Below, piece after piece: positions 30,517 through 40,981 of a stretch of 64,000 nt of DNA. A program made the position numbers and the translations under genes. The stretch covers positions 1,019,001 to 1,083,000 of the forward strand of contig CAJNDS010002679.1 in NCBI GenBank assembly GCA_905221605.1, in the 5' to 3' direction. This stretch comes from Symbiodinium natans. Taxonomy: Eukaryota > Sar > Dinophyceae > Suessiales > Symbiodiniaceae. The notes beneath the pieces are model-generated. The model did not search any database. It saw nothing but the letters and a program-made list of their open reading frames with translations, and was not told the origin of the DNA. Position 1 is the first letter of the stretch. Each line of letters begins with the position of its first letter.

Positions 30517-31470
30517 CTGGAAGTCGGCAAAACTCGACGAGGATGTCAGGCCAGGGTACCAATTCGGATGTTCTCGAATTCCTCGGTTTTTAGGATTGGG
30601 GCGATTCCATGCGGAATGTAGAAAGACTCCTCGGTCCGAAGTCCAAGGATGTCCAAGGCACCATGGCGCATGGCCCATCGAACGGCTGAGTAGCAAGACT
30701 GCCCCGGGTGAGCATCCTTAGATCTTAGCTCTTCATGCACGCTATGGCCGGACCTGCTCGAGAGAGGCCTTGCGACCACAGAGTTCTTACACGCTCTCAC
30801 TTACTCTGACTGCTTCTGGCATGCGATGACCCCGGGCACTAAATCAAGGGAAACACCAAGCGGCTTGGCAGCCTGCAGGGGCCACCGGAGGTGGGGTGGT
30901 TGTCTCAGCTGCTGCCGGTTCTGCCGTGGGCGCTGCCGCGGGCGCTTCGGGGGTGGGCGCTTCCGCGGGCGCTTCCGTGGGCGCGTCCGCGGGAGCTTCT
31001 GCAGGCGCTGCTGGAGTCGCTGGTTTAGCTGGCTTTGCGTTGCCGATGCAGGGGATGGGGCAAACATCCGGTGTGGCCTCAGCATTGCAGCCGCCCCCCT
31101 CTAGGCAACAATCAATGGTACATCAAACCGAAGGCACGTGACATCACTTTCTATGCCGCGTTTGCTTTTTTGTCTTCTGGAAATAAAGGCCCTGGCTTTG
31201 TGGACCTGCGCCTAAGCAAGGCGATGGTGGGAACACAACTGTCACAAGGGCCTCCATGGTTCTTCAAGTGTTGTGGCCGGTTCCGGAGCCTGAAAGTCTC
31301 CGAAGCTGGAGGAAGGCGTCAGGCCAGGGTACCACTCTGGATGAGCATGAATGCCTGGGCCATGCGAATTCCACGCGACACTTCGGCCCAGCACTGTGGC
31401 CACTGAGGCGTTTGCCATGCTGCATGGCCCAGCGCACAGCGCTGAAGCACTTGTCGCCAGGTGCCGCATC
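30517..31470 (-). CDS. Protein with duplicated 40-residue module and Ala-Pro-Glu linker
   Basis: Four exons form two copies of one module. Copy 1 is 31470-31416 (55 nt) plus 31354-31290 (65 nt); copy 2 is 30716-30662 (55 nt) plus 30581-30517 (65 nt). Copy 1 reads GDKCFSAVRWAMQHG then HAHPEWYPGLTPSSSFGDFQ; copy 2 reads GQSCYSAVRWAMRHG then REHPNWYPGLTSSSSFADFQ. Exon lengths, phases and junctions match exactly: both first exons follow AAG|GAT, and both second exons end at CAG|GCTCCGG. Between the copies, near 31055-30885, an open stretch encodes an Ala/Pro/Glu linker (APAEAPADAPTEAPAEAP). I know this module as common in dinoflagellate proteins but not its function. Ends of the gene are not found. 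Confidence 0.7.
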
Positions 31471-31559
31471 CTTGCGATAGGGCCGCAGAAACCAGAGACG
31501 TTTCGTTGCTAACGGACATGGCACCACTTTAGCCTGGTAGAGGTGGAAATTCTGAGGGG

Positions 31560-31876
31560 AGGTCTGTGCAAGGTGGTGGTAGGGTGGTGGTCGTGGTTGT
31601 AGTGGTCGTGGTTGTAGTACCTGTGTAGAACCTCAGGCCGCCAGGCCAATACACACACACTCTCTCTCGGTCTCTCTCCCTCTCTCTCTCTTCCTCTTCT
31701 TCTTCTTCTTCTTCTTCTTCTTCTTCTTCTTCTTCTTCTTCTTCTTCTTCTTCTTCTTCTGCTGGGCTTAGGGGTGCCCCGCCGCGCTCGAAGCGCGCCC
31801 GAGGGTGAGTCAGGTCCATTGAGACCACAGCGACCGGCTCTCTGTCTCCCTTCCTCTCTCTCTCCCTCTCTCTCCC

Positions 31877-31954
<78 letters not shown>

Positions 31955-31960
31955 ATGTAC
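31560..31960. repeat. Microsatellite cluster: GGTGGT-type, TTC, CTCT
   Basis: (GGTGGTNGT)n at about 31568-31622, TCTC at 31655-31690, a long TTC run at 31692-31760, and CTCT/CCTCTCTCT at 31845-31955. No gene seen in 31.5-32.1 kb. Confidence 0.9.
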
Positions 31961-32129
31961 GTAGCCATGCTTGACTCTGCGCTTTGAAGAGCTCTAACAT
32001 GTCTCTGCAGAGAAACGGGGCCATCTTGAAATCGCATGCGGGCGATGGCAAGTCAGCATCGCCTCAGTGACTCCGTGTCTGTCGCATCGTGGAGCTAAAA
32101 ATCGCCGCAGTCGGCCCTTGTGGCGCGAT

Positions 32130-35100
32130 TTGCGAGAGAAGCGGCTGGCCATGTCAGGGTACTTCTCTTTGAAGAGTTTGTCCACCTCGACCCGGGGCAA
32201 GCGGCTAACAACCCTAAACCCTAAACCCTAAACCCTAAACCCCAAACCCTAAACCCTAAACCGAGGCAACAAAAAAACGGAGCCTTGGCCATCCTTTTGT
32301 TATTGGCTTCGGTGTCGTTCATGTTGTTCCTGCAACCACGCCGAGATCTTGACTCATGGGGAGTAGGATTCAGGGTTTAGGGTTTAGGGTCTAGGGTTCA
32401 GGGAATAAAAATCGCAAAACAACCGGGAAACAACCGCCTGAGATGCAAAAATAGATGCAGCAGAAAGGCCAGAAGTCTAGACCGACTCCCTTGTCTGCCG
32501 TCTTGTTGAACTCCTCGTACCTGTCTGACCGAAACATAGACTAACAATGACAGCTTGGCTTGACAAAGCTTGTATTGAAAATGAACATGGGGCACCCTTC
32601 TTTGACAAATGCTGCATAGTTCTTGATTCCTTCGATCTCGTCAATAGAAATCTCCTTGGCTTGCACGTGCCACCGCGCGCGAGCAAACTGCAGCATGGAT
32701 CTCAGCAGCTATTGCTAGCAAAGATTCACCCGCATGCTCAATGCTGTACGTGCAGTTTCCTTCACCTGTTGGCGTGCCTTCCTCAGATGGGACGGATGCT
32801 GATGAATGTTGGACTGAAAGGACCAGACTGGCCTGAACCCACACCTGATCAAGGCCCCCACACAGCGGCCGCCTGGCTGATCATGAATGCAGGTTGCATC
32901 CTTCTCCTGACACAGAGCACACGCATGTGCTTGCACTGCCTCTGGTTGACCCCTGACCCTTGATGGTCCTTCCACGTGTTTGCTGGGCATGGCCCCGGAA
33001 GGGCGTACCACCTGCAGTGCCCGGCGGAACAATTGGACTGGCCAGACGTGCTCGGGTGACTGAGCCCATGCCGCACTTAGGCTGCCACTTGGCTCCCTCG
33101 TAATAGATCTTGTATGTGGGAAACGGAAACTCGCCCAGATTGTTGCACCCGACAAAGTAGCCATACCTGCTCAAACTTCTCAGCTCGTGCAGACGCGATG
33201 ATCTGCAACACATACGATGGGCTTGGCCTTCCGTAGTTGAGGTCGCAGTTCCATGGCCCAGTGCACTGCGCCGCATCATAAGCGTAGCGCACCTTGGTTC
33301 AATCTACTGCAAGGGTTCGCCCCAAGCGGTCACCCGGCCACCGGCAGCCCCCAGTGTCCACACAGAGACATCCAGTTCGATGGAGTGCTGACACGTGGCT
33401 CCGAAGTTCATGCCCAGGTTGAAAAGAGGCTGTGTGGCTCGACTCGAGACTTTGTAGCGCTGCAGCCTCGCAGGCACAAGTTCGGGGCGCATCCATGCAT
33501 AGACATGAGCTGTGGGTTTACGAAAATAGGGGTACCTTAATGGGGTCCTTATAATGGAATCCAACTTTCTCGGGTCTCTATTAGGGGTCCCTCATGTTCG
33601 TAACCCCCCCAACTGTGACGGCGCAGGAGCGTTGTAATGTTGAACTTTCGGGGCGTCATCCACACCACCTGCGGGCATTGGTAGCTTGCCGTGACATCAG
33701 CACGGACGCAGCAACGACAGGCCTCGTTGTGCAGGTACCACATGGTGCCAGCCAGATTTCCAACCTGCTGTCTGAATCTCACGTGGCGTGAAAGCGCGGC
33801 TCCCCTGCGTAGCACCAGCAGTGACACAACATCCGTACTAAGCTGCGCGCGTTGACGTTGTCAGTGTAGTCCTAGCAAGCTCATGATAGCTAGCCGGCCA
33901 TGACCATGCTCCACAAGCTGTCAAAGTAGCACCAGGTCGCCATGCACTCTTCTTGCCGTTGGGCGACAGCGCCAGCTGCTTCGGCCCTGTAGACGTAGTA
34001 TGTAAAAAGAGGCGCCTTGCTTGGCTCCCTTGGATGCCAGGTTCGAGGCACAACACTCAAGACGTCCGGAAGTTTTACCAGCGTAGGCTTCCGGTGCGTG
34101 CAAGTTGCTTTAGCTCTGCCGTTGGCTTGTACCTGGGGACGTGTACACATTCAGGGTCAGCTTTGCTGCTCTGGCTCCTGGCCACTCTTCGAAGTGATTT
34201 CTGGGCTCGGTACACAAAATGCGGACCACCAGCCTTGGTGGGGTCGCACTGCAACCAGTTTGTGTTGACCTGCTGGCAAGCACTGTAGCAAGAATGCCGC
34301 GAACATACACCGAGTGATCAGATCACAAGCGCATGCAATTTTGCAGCGGCAGGCCTCGGTGCAATAATAGCCACCGTGGCAGCAGGTTTCACCAGAATAG
34401 GGGACGCCTTACTCTCCCATGTGCTGTGAGATGGGTGATTTTCGCTCCCGCAAAGCTCCGCGAACTGCACTGTAGGGATTTCGTTAAGGACTAGAACCAC
34501 CTCATTCTGCCACAGAGAGGGAGCTTCTTTGAACCGCTATTCCGGCAACATGGTGCCATGACTATGGTGGAACTAAGAGAGGGCTTAGGGTTGAGATGGT
34601 TAAGGGCTTAAGCCCAGAAAAGATTGAGCTGTGAAGACGTGGTCCAATGCAGCTCCAGGGTGCCATTCGTTCTGATGCCACCACATTGCTGATAAGGATT
34701 CAGACAGTGCCTTCGCTTGACGTGCTGACGTGAACTGGTCTTGCCGGCCCTGCCCTCCCATGCCGCAGAATGACACAGATGACACAGGGTAAGGTGGAGC
34801 CAAGCAGCTGAGGATCAGCATTGGTTGTCGTCGTGGTCCTCAATCTACGAGGCTGCCCAGCTACCATCATATGCATGACCCATGACAAGGCATGCAAGAT
34901 GCGTTGTGGTGGTGTTCTCCCTGACGATCTCCTGCGCAGGGTGATCTGCAGAAGACTGACAGCCACCCTATCAAGGGCAGCCTGCCTATGCACAAGTAAA
35001 GCTTCGCCGCTAAAGGGCCTCCATCGTCTTGCACTGTGAGAAGTAAGGGTTGACCTGCATATCAATCAATCACCGTGGCTCTTGATCCAAACCAAAAGAT

Positions 35101-35624
35101 TTGTCGTCACTGGTGAAGTACGTGCCTCGTGGCAGACATACTTGCCCTTGCAGCATTTTGGCCCTTTCCAGGTTTCACCTCAAATCGTGGTCAACACGGA
35201 ATTGCACAGGCGCCCAGGCGGCATGCTGAAACCACTTCTTCAGCCCAGTGCCGCCACATTGAAGAAATGGCTCTGCACAGTTTTCGTCCGTCTGAGGCGG
35301 TCAATCAGTGAATGTCGCGCAGCATGCACTGCTTATGAGGATGCAATGGCTTCAGCCCGCCTCAATTTTGACTGTCTCGTTCGTGGTAGTGTTGGCGGTG
35401 GTGTCCGTGGTGTTCTCTGCAGACGTGATGTTGTCTGCAGATGTGGAGTTGTCTGCAGGCGTGTTGATGTCTGCAGGCGTGGTGATGCCTGCAGGACTGT
35501 CCACATCTGTCGGCGCCTGATCGCGCAAGATAGCTCACAGACTCTGCCTTCAGTGTGTGCAGGCGGCCTCTGTCCCATCGTCGCTGGTAGTGTTGCCTGC
35601 GACGCTTGGCGCAACGTCCGTCAC
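32130..35624 (-). CDS. Secreted-type protein with CBM1 module and dinoflagellate-type Cys-rich region
   Basis: Exons in order: 35624-35568 (VTDVAPSVAGNTTSDDGTE), 35516-35361 (52 codons, Thr/Asn-rich linker with PAD repeats), 35272-35252, 35178-35126 and 35054-35019. The last three build a cellulose-binding module: PFLQCG, then GETWKGPKCCKGKYVCHE, then VNPYFSQCK, matching the CBM1 Cys pattern. On the same strand follow 34269-34234, about 34030-33900 (PLFTYYVYRAEAAG), 33764-33723 (VGNLAGTMWYLHNE), 33668-about 33622 (VVWMTPRKFNIT), 33459-about 33412, 33292-33228, 33166-about 33095 (YGYFVGCNNLGEFPF), 33011-32969 (WYALPGPCPANTWK), 32765-32728 (EGNCTYSIEHAG), 32654-32596 (EISIDEIEGIKNYAAF), 32520-about 32471 and 32185-about 32130 (VDKLFKEKYPDMAS). 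Phases fit wherever both edges are clear. The second half belongs to a dinoflagellate-expanded family of unknown function. Joining the CBM1 part and the second half into one gene is inference. Confidence 0.65.
32207..32403. repeat. CCCTAAA then TTTAGGG blocks in one intron
   Basis: CCCTAAA units at 32207-32264 and TTTAGGG units at 32372-32403, facing each other in the intron between exons ending near 32471 and starting at 32185. Confidence 0.85.
33513..33610. mobile_element. MITE-like element, copy F
   Basis: Ends are GGGTTTACGAAAATAGGGGT and TCATGTTCGTAACCCCCCC. Forward orientation, in the intron between exons 33668-33622 and 33459-33412. The element makes up most of that roughly 160-nt intron. 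Confidence 0.7.
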
Positions 35625-35671
35625 CTGGACAGAGCTCAAGACGGCCAGAAAAGTTCCAGGCAGTTCTGGCG

Positions 35672-35905
35672 GTTTAGGGTTTAGGGTTTAGGGGTTGGGG
35701 TTTAGGGTTCAGGGTTTAGGGTTTAGGGTTTTGGGTTTGGGGTTTAGGGTTTAGGGTTTGGGGTTTGGGGTTTTTTTTTTCCCACCCGTTTCGCAAGCGT
35801 ATACGGGGAAGAGGTCAGGCCTAGTTACCGCCAAAATTCAGGTTGAAAAGGTTGCTAGTCCGTTTGGGGTTTAGGGTTTAGGGTTCAGGGTTCAGGGTTG
35901 AGGGG
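35672..35905. repeat. TTTAGGG-type degenerate array
   Basis: Two blocks, 35672-35775 and 35862-35905, with many GGTTTGGGG variants, just upstream (in transcript terms) of the first exon seen of the CBM1 gene. Confidence 0.85.
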
Positions 35906-37050
35906 TAGGTCTTGGCCAAGCCTTCTCCGCCGTCTCGCTGTCAGGCATGTCCACGGTCTCGCTTCCAGGTGTGCTGCTGTCCACCGCTTCAGCTTTTGGT
36001 AGCGGTTCCACCCGATGCCTAGGCCCAACCGCTCAGCGCCATGAGGCAGCACTGTGAACAGCTCTCCAGCTCACCTCGCAAAAATCTTAGTCCAGCACTC
36101 TACCACCACACCTCGCTTCTGGAGCGCATGCAAAAGGCACCTCGGAGAAGAAGCCAAGCTGAACTCACAGGCATGCTCGGAGAGTTTTGGCTGCTATGGC
36201 TGCTGGTGCAAGCCAGGGGGCTCAGAACCCTCAGCATGGCATTCATCATCCGCCAGCAGCGCGCTCTGGTCTTCTGTGCCGTGGACGGTCCAAAGTACCT
36301 CTGCTCAACTCTTGGGCTCAGCCACGGTTTCCCCCCCTCCAGCTTCTGCCAAGGGAGGTGCCGCGACCCAGAAGACTCCAAATAGTCGAAGTGAATGGAT
36401 CACGTGGCTAGAAGGGCGGACCTTACTGCAGCGAGTAGTGCAAGGGGCAGTCAACAGGCACATCTGCTGATGGCGCGAGGCTCAAGGCGCAGGCGTTTGT
36501 CATCCCCTCTGCAATACGATTTTTGCGGGTTTGAAGAGGAACAGAGAAGGACACAGCGAAGCAATGTCCCTACGAGCCGAAACGGCTTGGCATGGGCAGC
36601 TGAAAGTGCTGCAGGCACGGCGCCCATGAAAATTCAGGCAACTGCATCCGAGACCCATGCTGCCAAGAGTCAACAACTATCCTTCAGCCTCTAGCATTCA
36701 TTCCTCCCCATGCCTGCTGGAGACACCGCAAGAGTTCTTGCGACCAGGACATGGCAGCAAGGCATCCCAAGGTGTCATGCTGGAGTGGTGGTCATGAGCT
36801 CAGCACGCATGAATCTAGCCTGAAGCCCGCAAGATCTATGAACCTGACCCCTCGAGTGGTCCGGCCTACGCATGCGAAGTTCTTGAGGGAAGCTGGGGGT
36901 CGCTCACGTCTTGAAGCTACCACTGTGCCATAGAAAGCGCTGCGCGGTGTGTGACCAAAAAAGGGTAGTGCTGCACAGCACAAACCCGGCACATATGGTC
37001 AGTTCTCTACATAATGGTCCCTTTTTGGGTACCCTACATAATAGGGGCCG
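35906..37050. other. No gene recognised
   Basis: ORFs on both strands lack family signatures. A degenerate MITE-like stretch may lie at about 36995-37083 (GGTACCCTACATAATAGGGG). Confidence 0.3.
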
Positions 37051-37051
37051 C

Positions 37052-37920
37052 CTAACAATCAGGACCCCAAAGAGGATCATATTTTGGAGAAGTGACCATG
37101 TATGGCGTGACAGAACGCAAGCAGTTTTGGTTCCCTGACAACTCAAGGGGGCACCAACCACCCGCATTCGGGTCTGCACCATCGAGCTTGGGAGCAACAA
37201 CTAAGAACAAGACATCCCTTACCAGCCGGGTGTATACGGCCGTATCCACATGCTCCATAGTGCCTGATCCAATCGCGGGGTAGTCATTCACCTCCAGCAA
37301 CCAGGCTTTTCCACTTCCGTCCAAAATAATATCCAGACCAAAGACTTGACAAAGCTCCGATTCTTTCGGTGTGTAGGGTCCCCTTGGCGCGTGTTCCAGG
37401 ACGGCTCCGAACGCCTGCTCCGCCAATCGACGAACTTGCTTCACAACCTCCTGATCCTCCACCAGCGTAGGTTTGGGCAAGTGTTTAATCTTTGCGACAT
37501 TGCTTATGTGAGCGGCTCGCAAACCTAGCTCCTCTGTGTAAGGCTGGCCATACTCCAGCGCCAGTATGTCATCATGGCAGTAAAGATCCAACGCACCGTT
37601 TGCTCGCCCATGCAGGAGGGCATGTGCTCTCATTACCCACTTCCGGCCGTTCTGCAAAGCAGGTGGCCACACATACCGCTGGACGATGAACTGCTGACAT
37701 CCTTTGTGCCCGAGCTCACGTAGTCGTAGCAGGAGGCTGGAATAGTCAAACAAGTGTACCCCTGTGCCCTTCACACCCAAGCTGTGCTTCAGGAAAAAGA
37801 GCCCCTGCTCCCGCGGCGGGCTGGCAAGGAAGTCTTGCGCATCCCATGTTTCGGGATGCACGTCGCGGCAGCCAGCAGCCTGAAGATGCCTGGCCAGCTG
37901 TGCCTTGGCAGGCTTATCTA
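37052..37920 (-). CDS. Tubulin-tyrosine-ligase (TTL/TTLL) domain exon
   Basis: A single long exon with an ATP-grasp TTL domain, the fold that ligates amino acids to tubulin tails in the cytoskeleton. Visible motifs in order: FFLKHSLGVKGTGVHLF (nucleotide-binding Lys/Gly region), FIVQRYVWPPALQNGRKW then VMRAHAL (the usual GRKFDLR region), HISNVAKIK, and VFGLDIILDGSGKAWLLEVN followed by DYPAI (metal-binding D..E.N). The frame stays open to the stop at 37052. The upstream boundary is placed near 37920, before which the reading frame runs into a TA microsatellite; N-terminal exons must lie further upstream (above 38 kb). The precise substrate (tyrosination, glutamylation or glycylation) cannot be told from this. 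Confidence 0.8.
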
Positions 37921-37939
37921 GAAGTATGGAAATGATGTA

Positions 37940-37941
37940 GA

Positions 37942-37973
<32 letters not shown>

Positions 37974-38146
37974 GCAGAAACACTTATCATGCAGAATATT
38001 TCATTATGTATATGTATGTATTGTGTTCTATTGTATTTTATTCCTACATGCATTCTACTTTGTTCTATGTTGTTCTCTTCTGTTCTGTTCTATTCTGTTT
38101 TAGTCTATTCTATTCCATTCTATTCTATTTTATTCTATATAGATAT
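37940..38146. repeat. TA tract and TTCTAT-type low-complexity sequence
   Basis: (TA)n at 37943-37972, then a pyrimidine/TA-rich stretch dominated by TTCTAT and TTCTGT at 38036-38146; probably intron of the TTL gene. Confidence 0.85.
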
Positions 38147-38741
38147 TCTTTTGCCGAAGATATACACCAGTGAAGATAGCGACACGAGTTCAAGCAGCCT
38201 TGTTGTCCAGTCGCCCAGTGAAGTCCTGCCCACAGATCCCACACTTAGATCCGAAATTGCTACTGCGATTGATGACGAAGAAGCGGGACCTGGGGAAAAG
38301 GCCGGATGAGCGGCAGAACATCCGCCGAAGATCCAGTTGCTGGAAACTTTCCAGCTTGTCCTCGACACCAATGCATGCCCTACACCATCAGGGTCATGGC
38401 CCAGACTTCCTACCAGACATGACAAGATGAGCGTCGCGTTGGCCAGCAGAATGCCGGGACGACGCTGTCGTCGCTCTCCCCGACAGCCTGCCAACAGGGA
38501 TGCTCAGTGGACCCTTTGGCGAGTTGCAACGGTTCTGGGCCACAGCCTGCCAACCATTCGACTGGAAAAGCTGTAGACCTTGTCGGTGCAATTTGCCCAG
38601 AGGACTTCCCCAGCCCCACCTCGGCTCTCTTTCAAGCGACTCAATAGCTGGTCGCAGCTAAATGCATGTGTTCAAACCATCGTTCACGTGCTACTTCTAG
38701 GCGCAGGCTGCAAGGTTCAGCGGTCTAGCAAGAATAGCAAG

Positions 38742-39029
38742 TCAATCAGAACGAAACGTCTTGGAACAACACTTGCGATGTCTGCCGGGCCAGTACACCT
38801 GCTGGCAGCTAGCGTAGCACAGCTCACGAAAAGATGCGCGCCCCTTGAAGCCCACTGCCAGGCCTTGCCATATGGAACCTGAGCACGTCAAAGTCTTGCA
38901 GAACGTGCACCCGAACTTGCATATCAACGAAGACCCACCATTGCAAAGATCAGGCACTTCACTCTCGATGGCAATGGTGTGAATGGTCTTGGGCTGCTGT
39001 CTGACTGCTGAGGGCACCTTGGCCACCAC
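38742..39029 (-). other. Open minus-strand stretch, possibly coding
   Basis: Reads with protein-like segments (QPKTIHTIAIESEVPDLCNG, CKFGCTFCKTLTCSG) and a Cys cluster. It could be an exon upstream of the TTL gene or part of another gene. No family recognised. Confidence 0.25.
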
Positions 39030-39442
39030 AAAGAAGCATCAGCATCCCCAGCAGCTCAGAGCTTAGGCAGCTTGGGCTCCCCGCTCTTCGCGTGCACGCG
39101 TCAGCTCGCGGAAGCAGCTCGGACAACTCCTACTCTGAGCAAGAGGTCTCCTACGTTTTTAGTGAGGAGGACTCGGCCTCTCGGCTTCTCTACTCCAGTA
39201 CAGCCACCGCCTGCACTGTCAGCACGTCACCCTGCTCCAGCACGCTCGCAAACGTCCAGGCCATTGCCGAGGCCTGTTCTGCCTGTCCACGGCGGCTTCG
39301 CTAACTGGGGGGGGACACCATGCACGCCCGCGTCAGGTACCTCCTGCCACATGCCTGCAGCTGAGGGTTGCACCTGTCTCTGTCGAACCTCAGCGTCCTC
39401 CTCTGCCTGCCACACTGGTAGGATCTCCCTCTTGGAGCAATG

Positions 39443-39546
39443 TGGGCGTTTACGAAAATAAGGGACTCCTAATGGAGACCCCAAAGTAGTAGGATTCCCT
39501 TGGAATACGGGCCCCAATAAAGTACCCCTAATTTCGGAAACCTCCA
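39443..39546. mobile_element. MITE-like element, copy G
   Basis: Reverse orientation: starts GGGCGTTTACGAAAATAAGG, ends CTAATTTCGGAAACCTCC, with core CCAAAGTAGTAGGATTCCC. It is not inside any gene model I could build. Confidence 0.7.
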
Positions 39547-40259
39547 TTTAAGCAGGGGAATCTCTCAGATCATGGCGGCCTCAGCAGCAAAGTCCCACTC
39601 ATCAAGGCGACATAGCCTCCCCACCTCGACCTCAGTGAGACCGCAGCTGGAGCGACCCTCTTCGCATGGCATCCCGCATGTCCCGCATGACGACTCACAG
39701 CCCTAGCAGACGAGGCTCGGGCCCCGGTCAAAGCCGGCTTGGTCGGGTCCGCCTCCATCCACACGAACGCTGGGTCCTGAAAACAGCCGCTGCCGTCACT
39801 GCCTCCGCCTCTCACGCTGTCTCAGGCGCTCGCCTTCATGAACCACTGCCTCGCGCAAGGAGCGCAGAAGCTATGTGAATCAACGCAAACGTGTCAGAAG
39901 CCAAAACCACAATTCCGTCAAGGGGCATCTGTGATCTGGCATAGTTCCTGCTTTACAAAGGCTAGGGCTAGGGTCCAGGTCACAGGCACACATGCAAGCT
40001 TTTGTCCTTGACACGGCACCGAACCTTGTTGCATGCCAGCACAAACCCGGCTCTACACGAACAGTCGTCATTCTCGCAACACGTCAATCCCAGGTTGCCG
40101 GCTTGCGCACAAACTCCGACAAACTCGCGGCATCGTCATGTTTCGGCTCTGGCCTGGCACATTTATCCCTTGAGTAGAGCAGATCCACAGCACTCGAACT
40201 CGCAAAGAGACACGAAGAGCACATCCACGCAAGGCGAAAAAGCGCCAACAAGCGCAGGG

Positions 40260-40380
40260 CATATACATACATAAACACATACATACATACATACATACAT
40301 ACATACATCCATCCATCCATGCATGCATGCATACATACATACATATATAATGTACATATATATATATATATACATATATA

Positions 40381-40447
<67 letters not shown>
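40260..40447. repeat. CATA, TA and CA microsatellites
   Basis: (CATA)n at 40262-40345, TA at 40346-40380 and a pure (CA)n of about 32 units at 40383-40447. They generate the long Cys-Val ORFs on the minus strand. Confidence 0.95.
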
Positions 40448-40449
<2 letters not shown>

Positions 40450-40725
40450 GGACGACCCTCGAGAGGTTAGTAGGTGTTCACACATGCCAATCATGTTCCC
40501 CATGTCGCGGTGGAGCCCTATGTGAGGGTTCAGAATCACTGCGAGGGAAGTCCAGTTTCCGTCTGGGAAGCGATCTTGCAAGAAATGATTGACTGCGACA
40601 CATGCTTCTTTCATGGCGGATGCTTTCGACATGCAAGGGGCGTTGCCACCAAAAGCATACAGTCCTAGGGTGCAGTCAATGTCAATGCTGCGGAGCTGTA
40701 TTTCTGCGAGCTCGGCAAATTGCAA
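40448..40725 (-). other. Exon-like fragment with HRD motif
   Basis: Minus-strand reading contains FPDGNWTSLAVILNP then HIGLHRDMGNMIGM. This resembles a dinoflagellate-type domain with a WTSL...HRD..N pattern that I associate with oxygenase-like or retroelement-borne proteins. The frame runs into the CA microsatellite at 40447. It may be a gene fragment downstream of the MiaA-type gene. Confidence 0.3.
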
Positions 40726-40981
40726 TCAGCGAGTGAAACTGCCGGTACGTCTGGCTTATCAGGCCAGATTTCAGCACGAACACTTGACTCTCTTCGTTGG
40801 GTCACCAGTCAAGGTCGTGGGTGACCCCCCTGCTTTTGCACCAGAGACTCCTGATGAAGTTGCCTCTTCAACACACACACACACTTACTTGTTTGTTGAG
40901 TTTGTTGACTTTGGTTGATGTTTGTAGATACACTGGCATTTCGACAAGCCTCAAGTGAAATGACTCCAGGAAGGGCGGGGC

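Noticed and set aside
40084-40725. Cys-Val repeat protein
   Set aside because: It is the CA microsatellite; only the part above 40447 may be coding.
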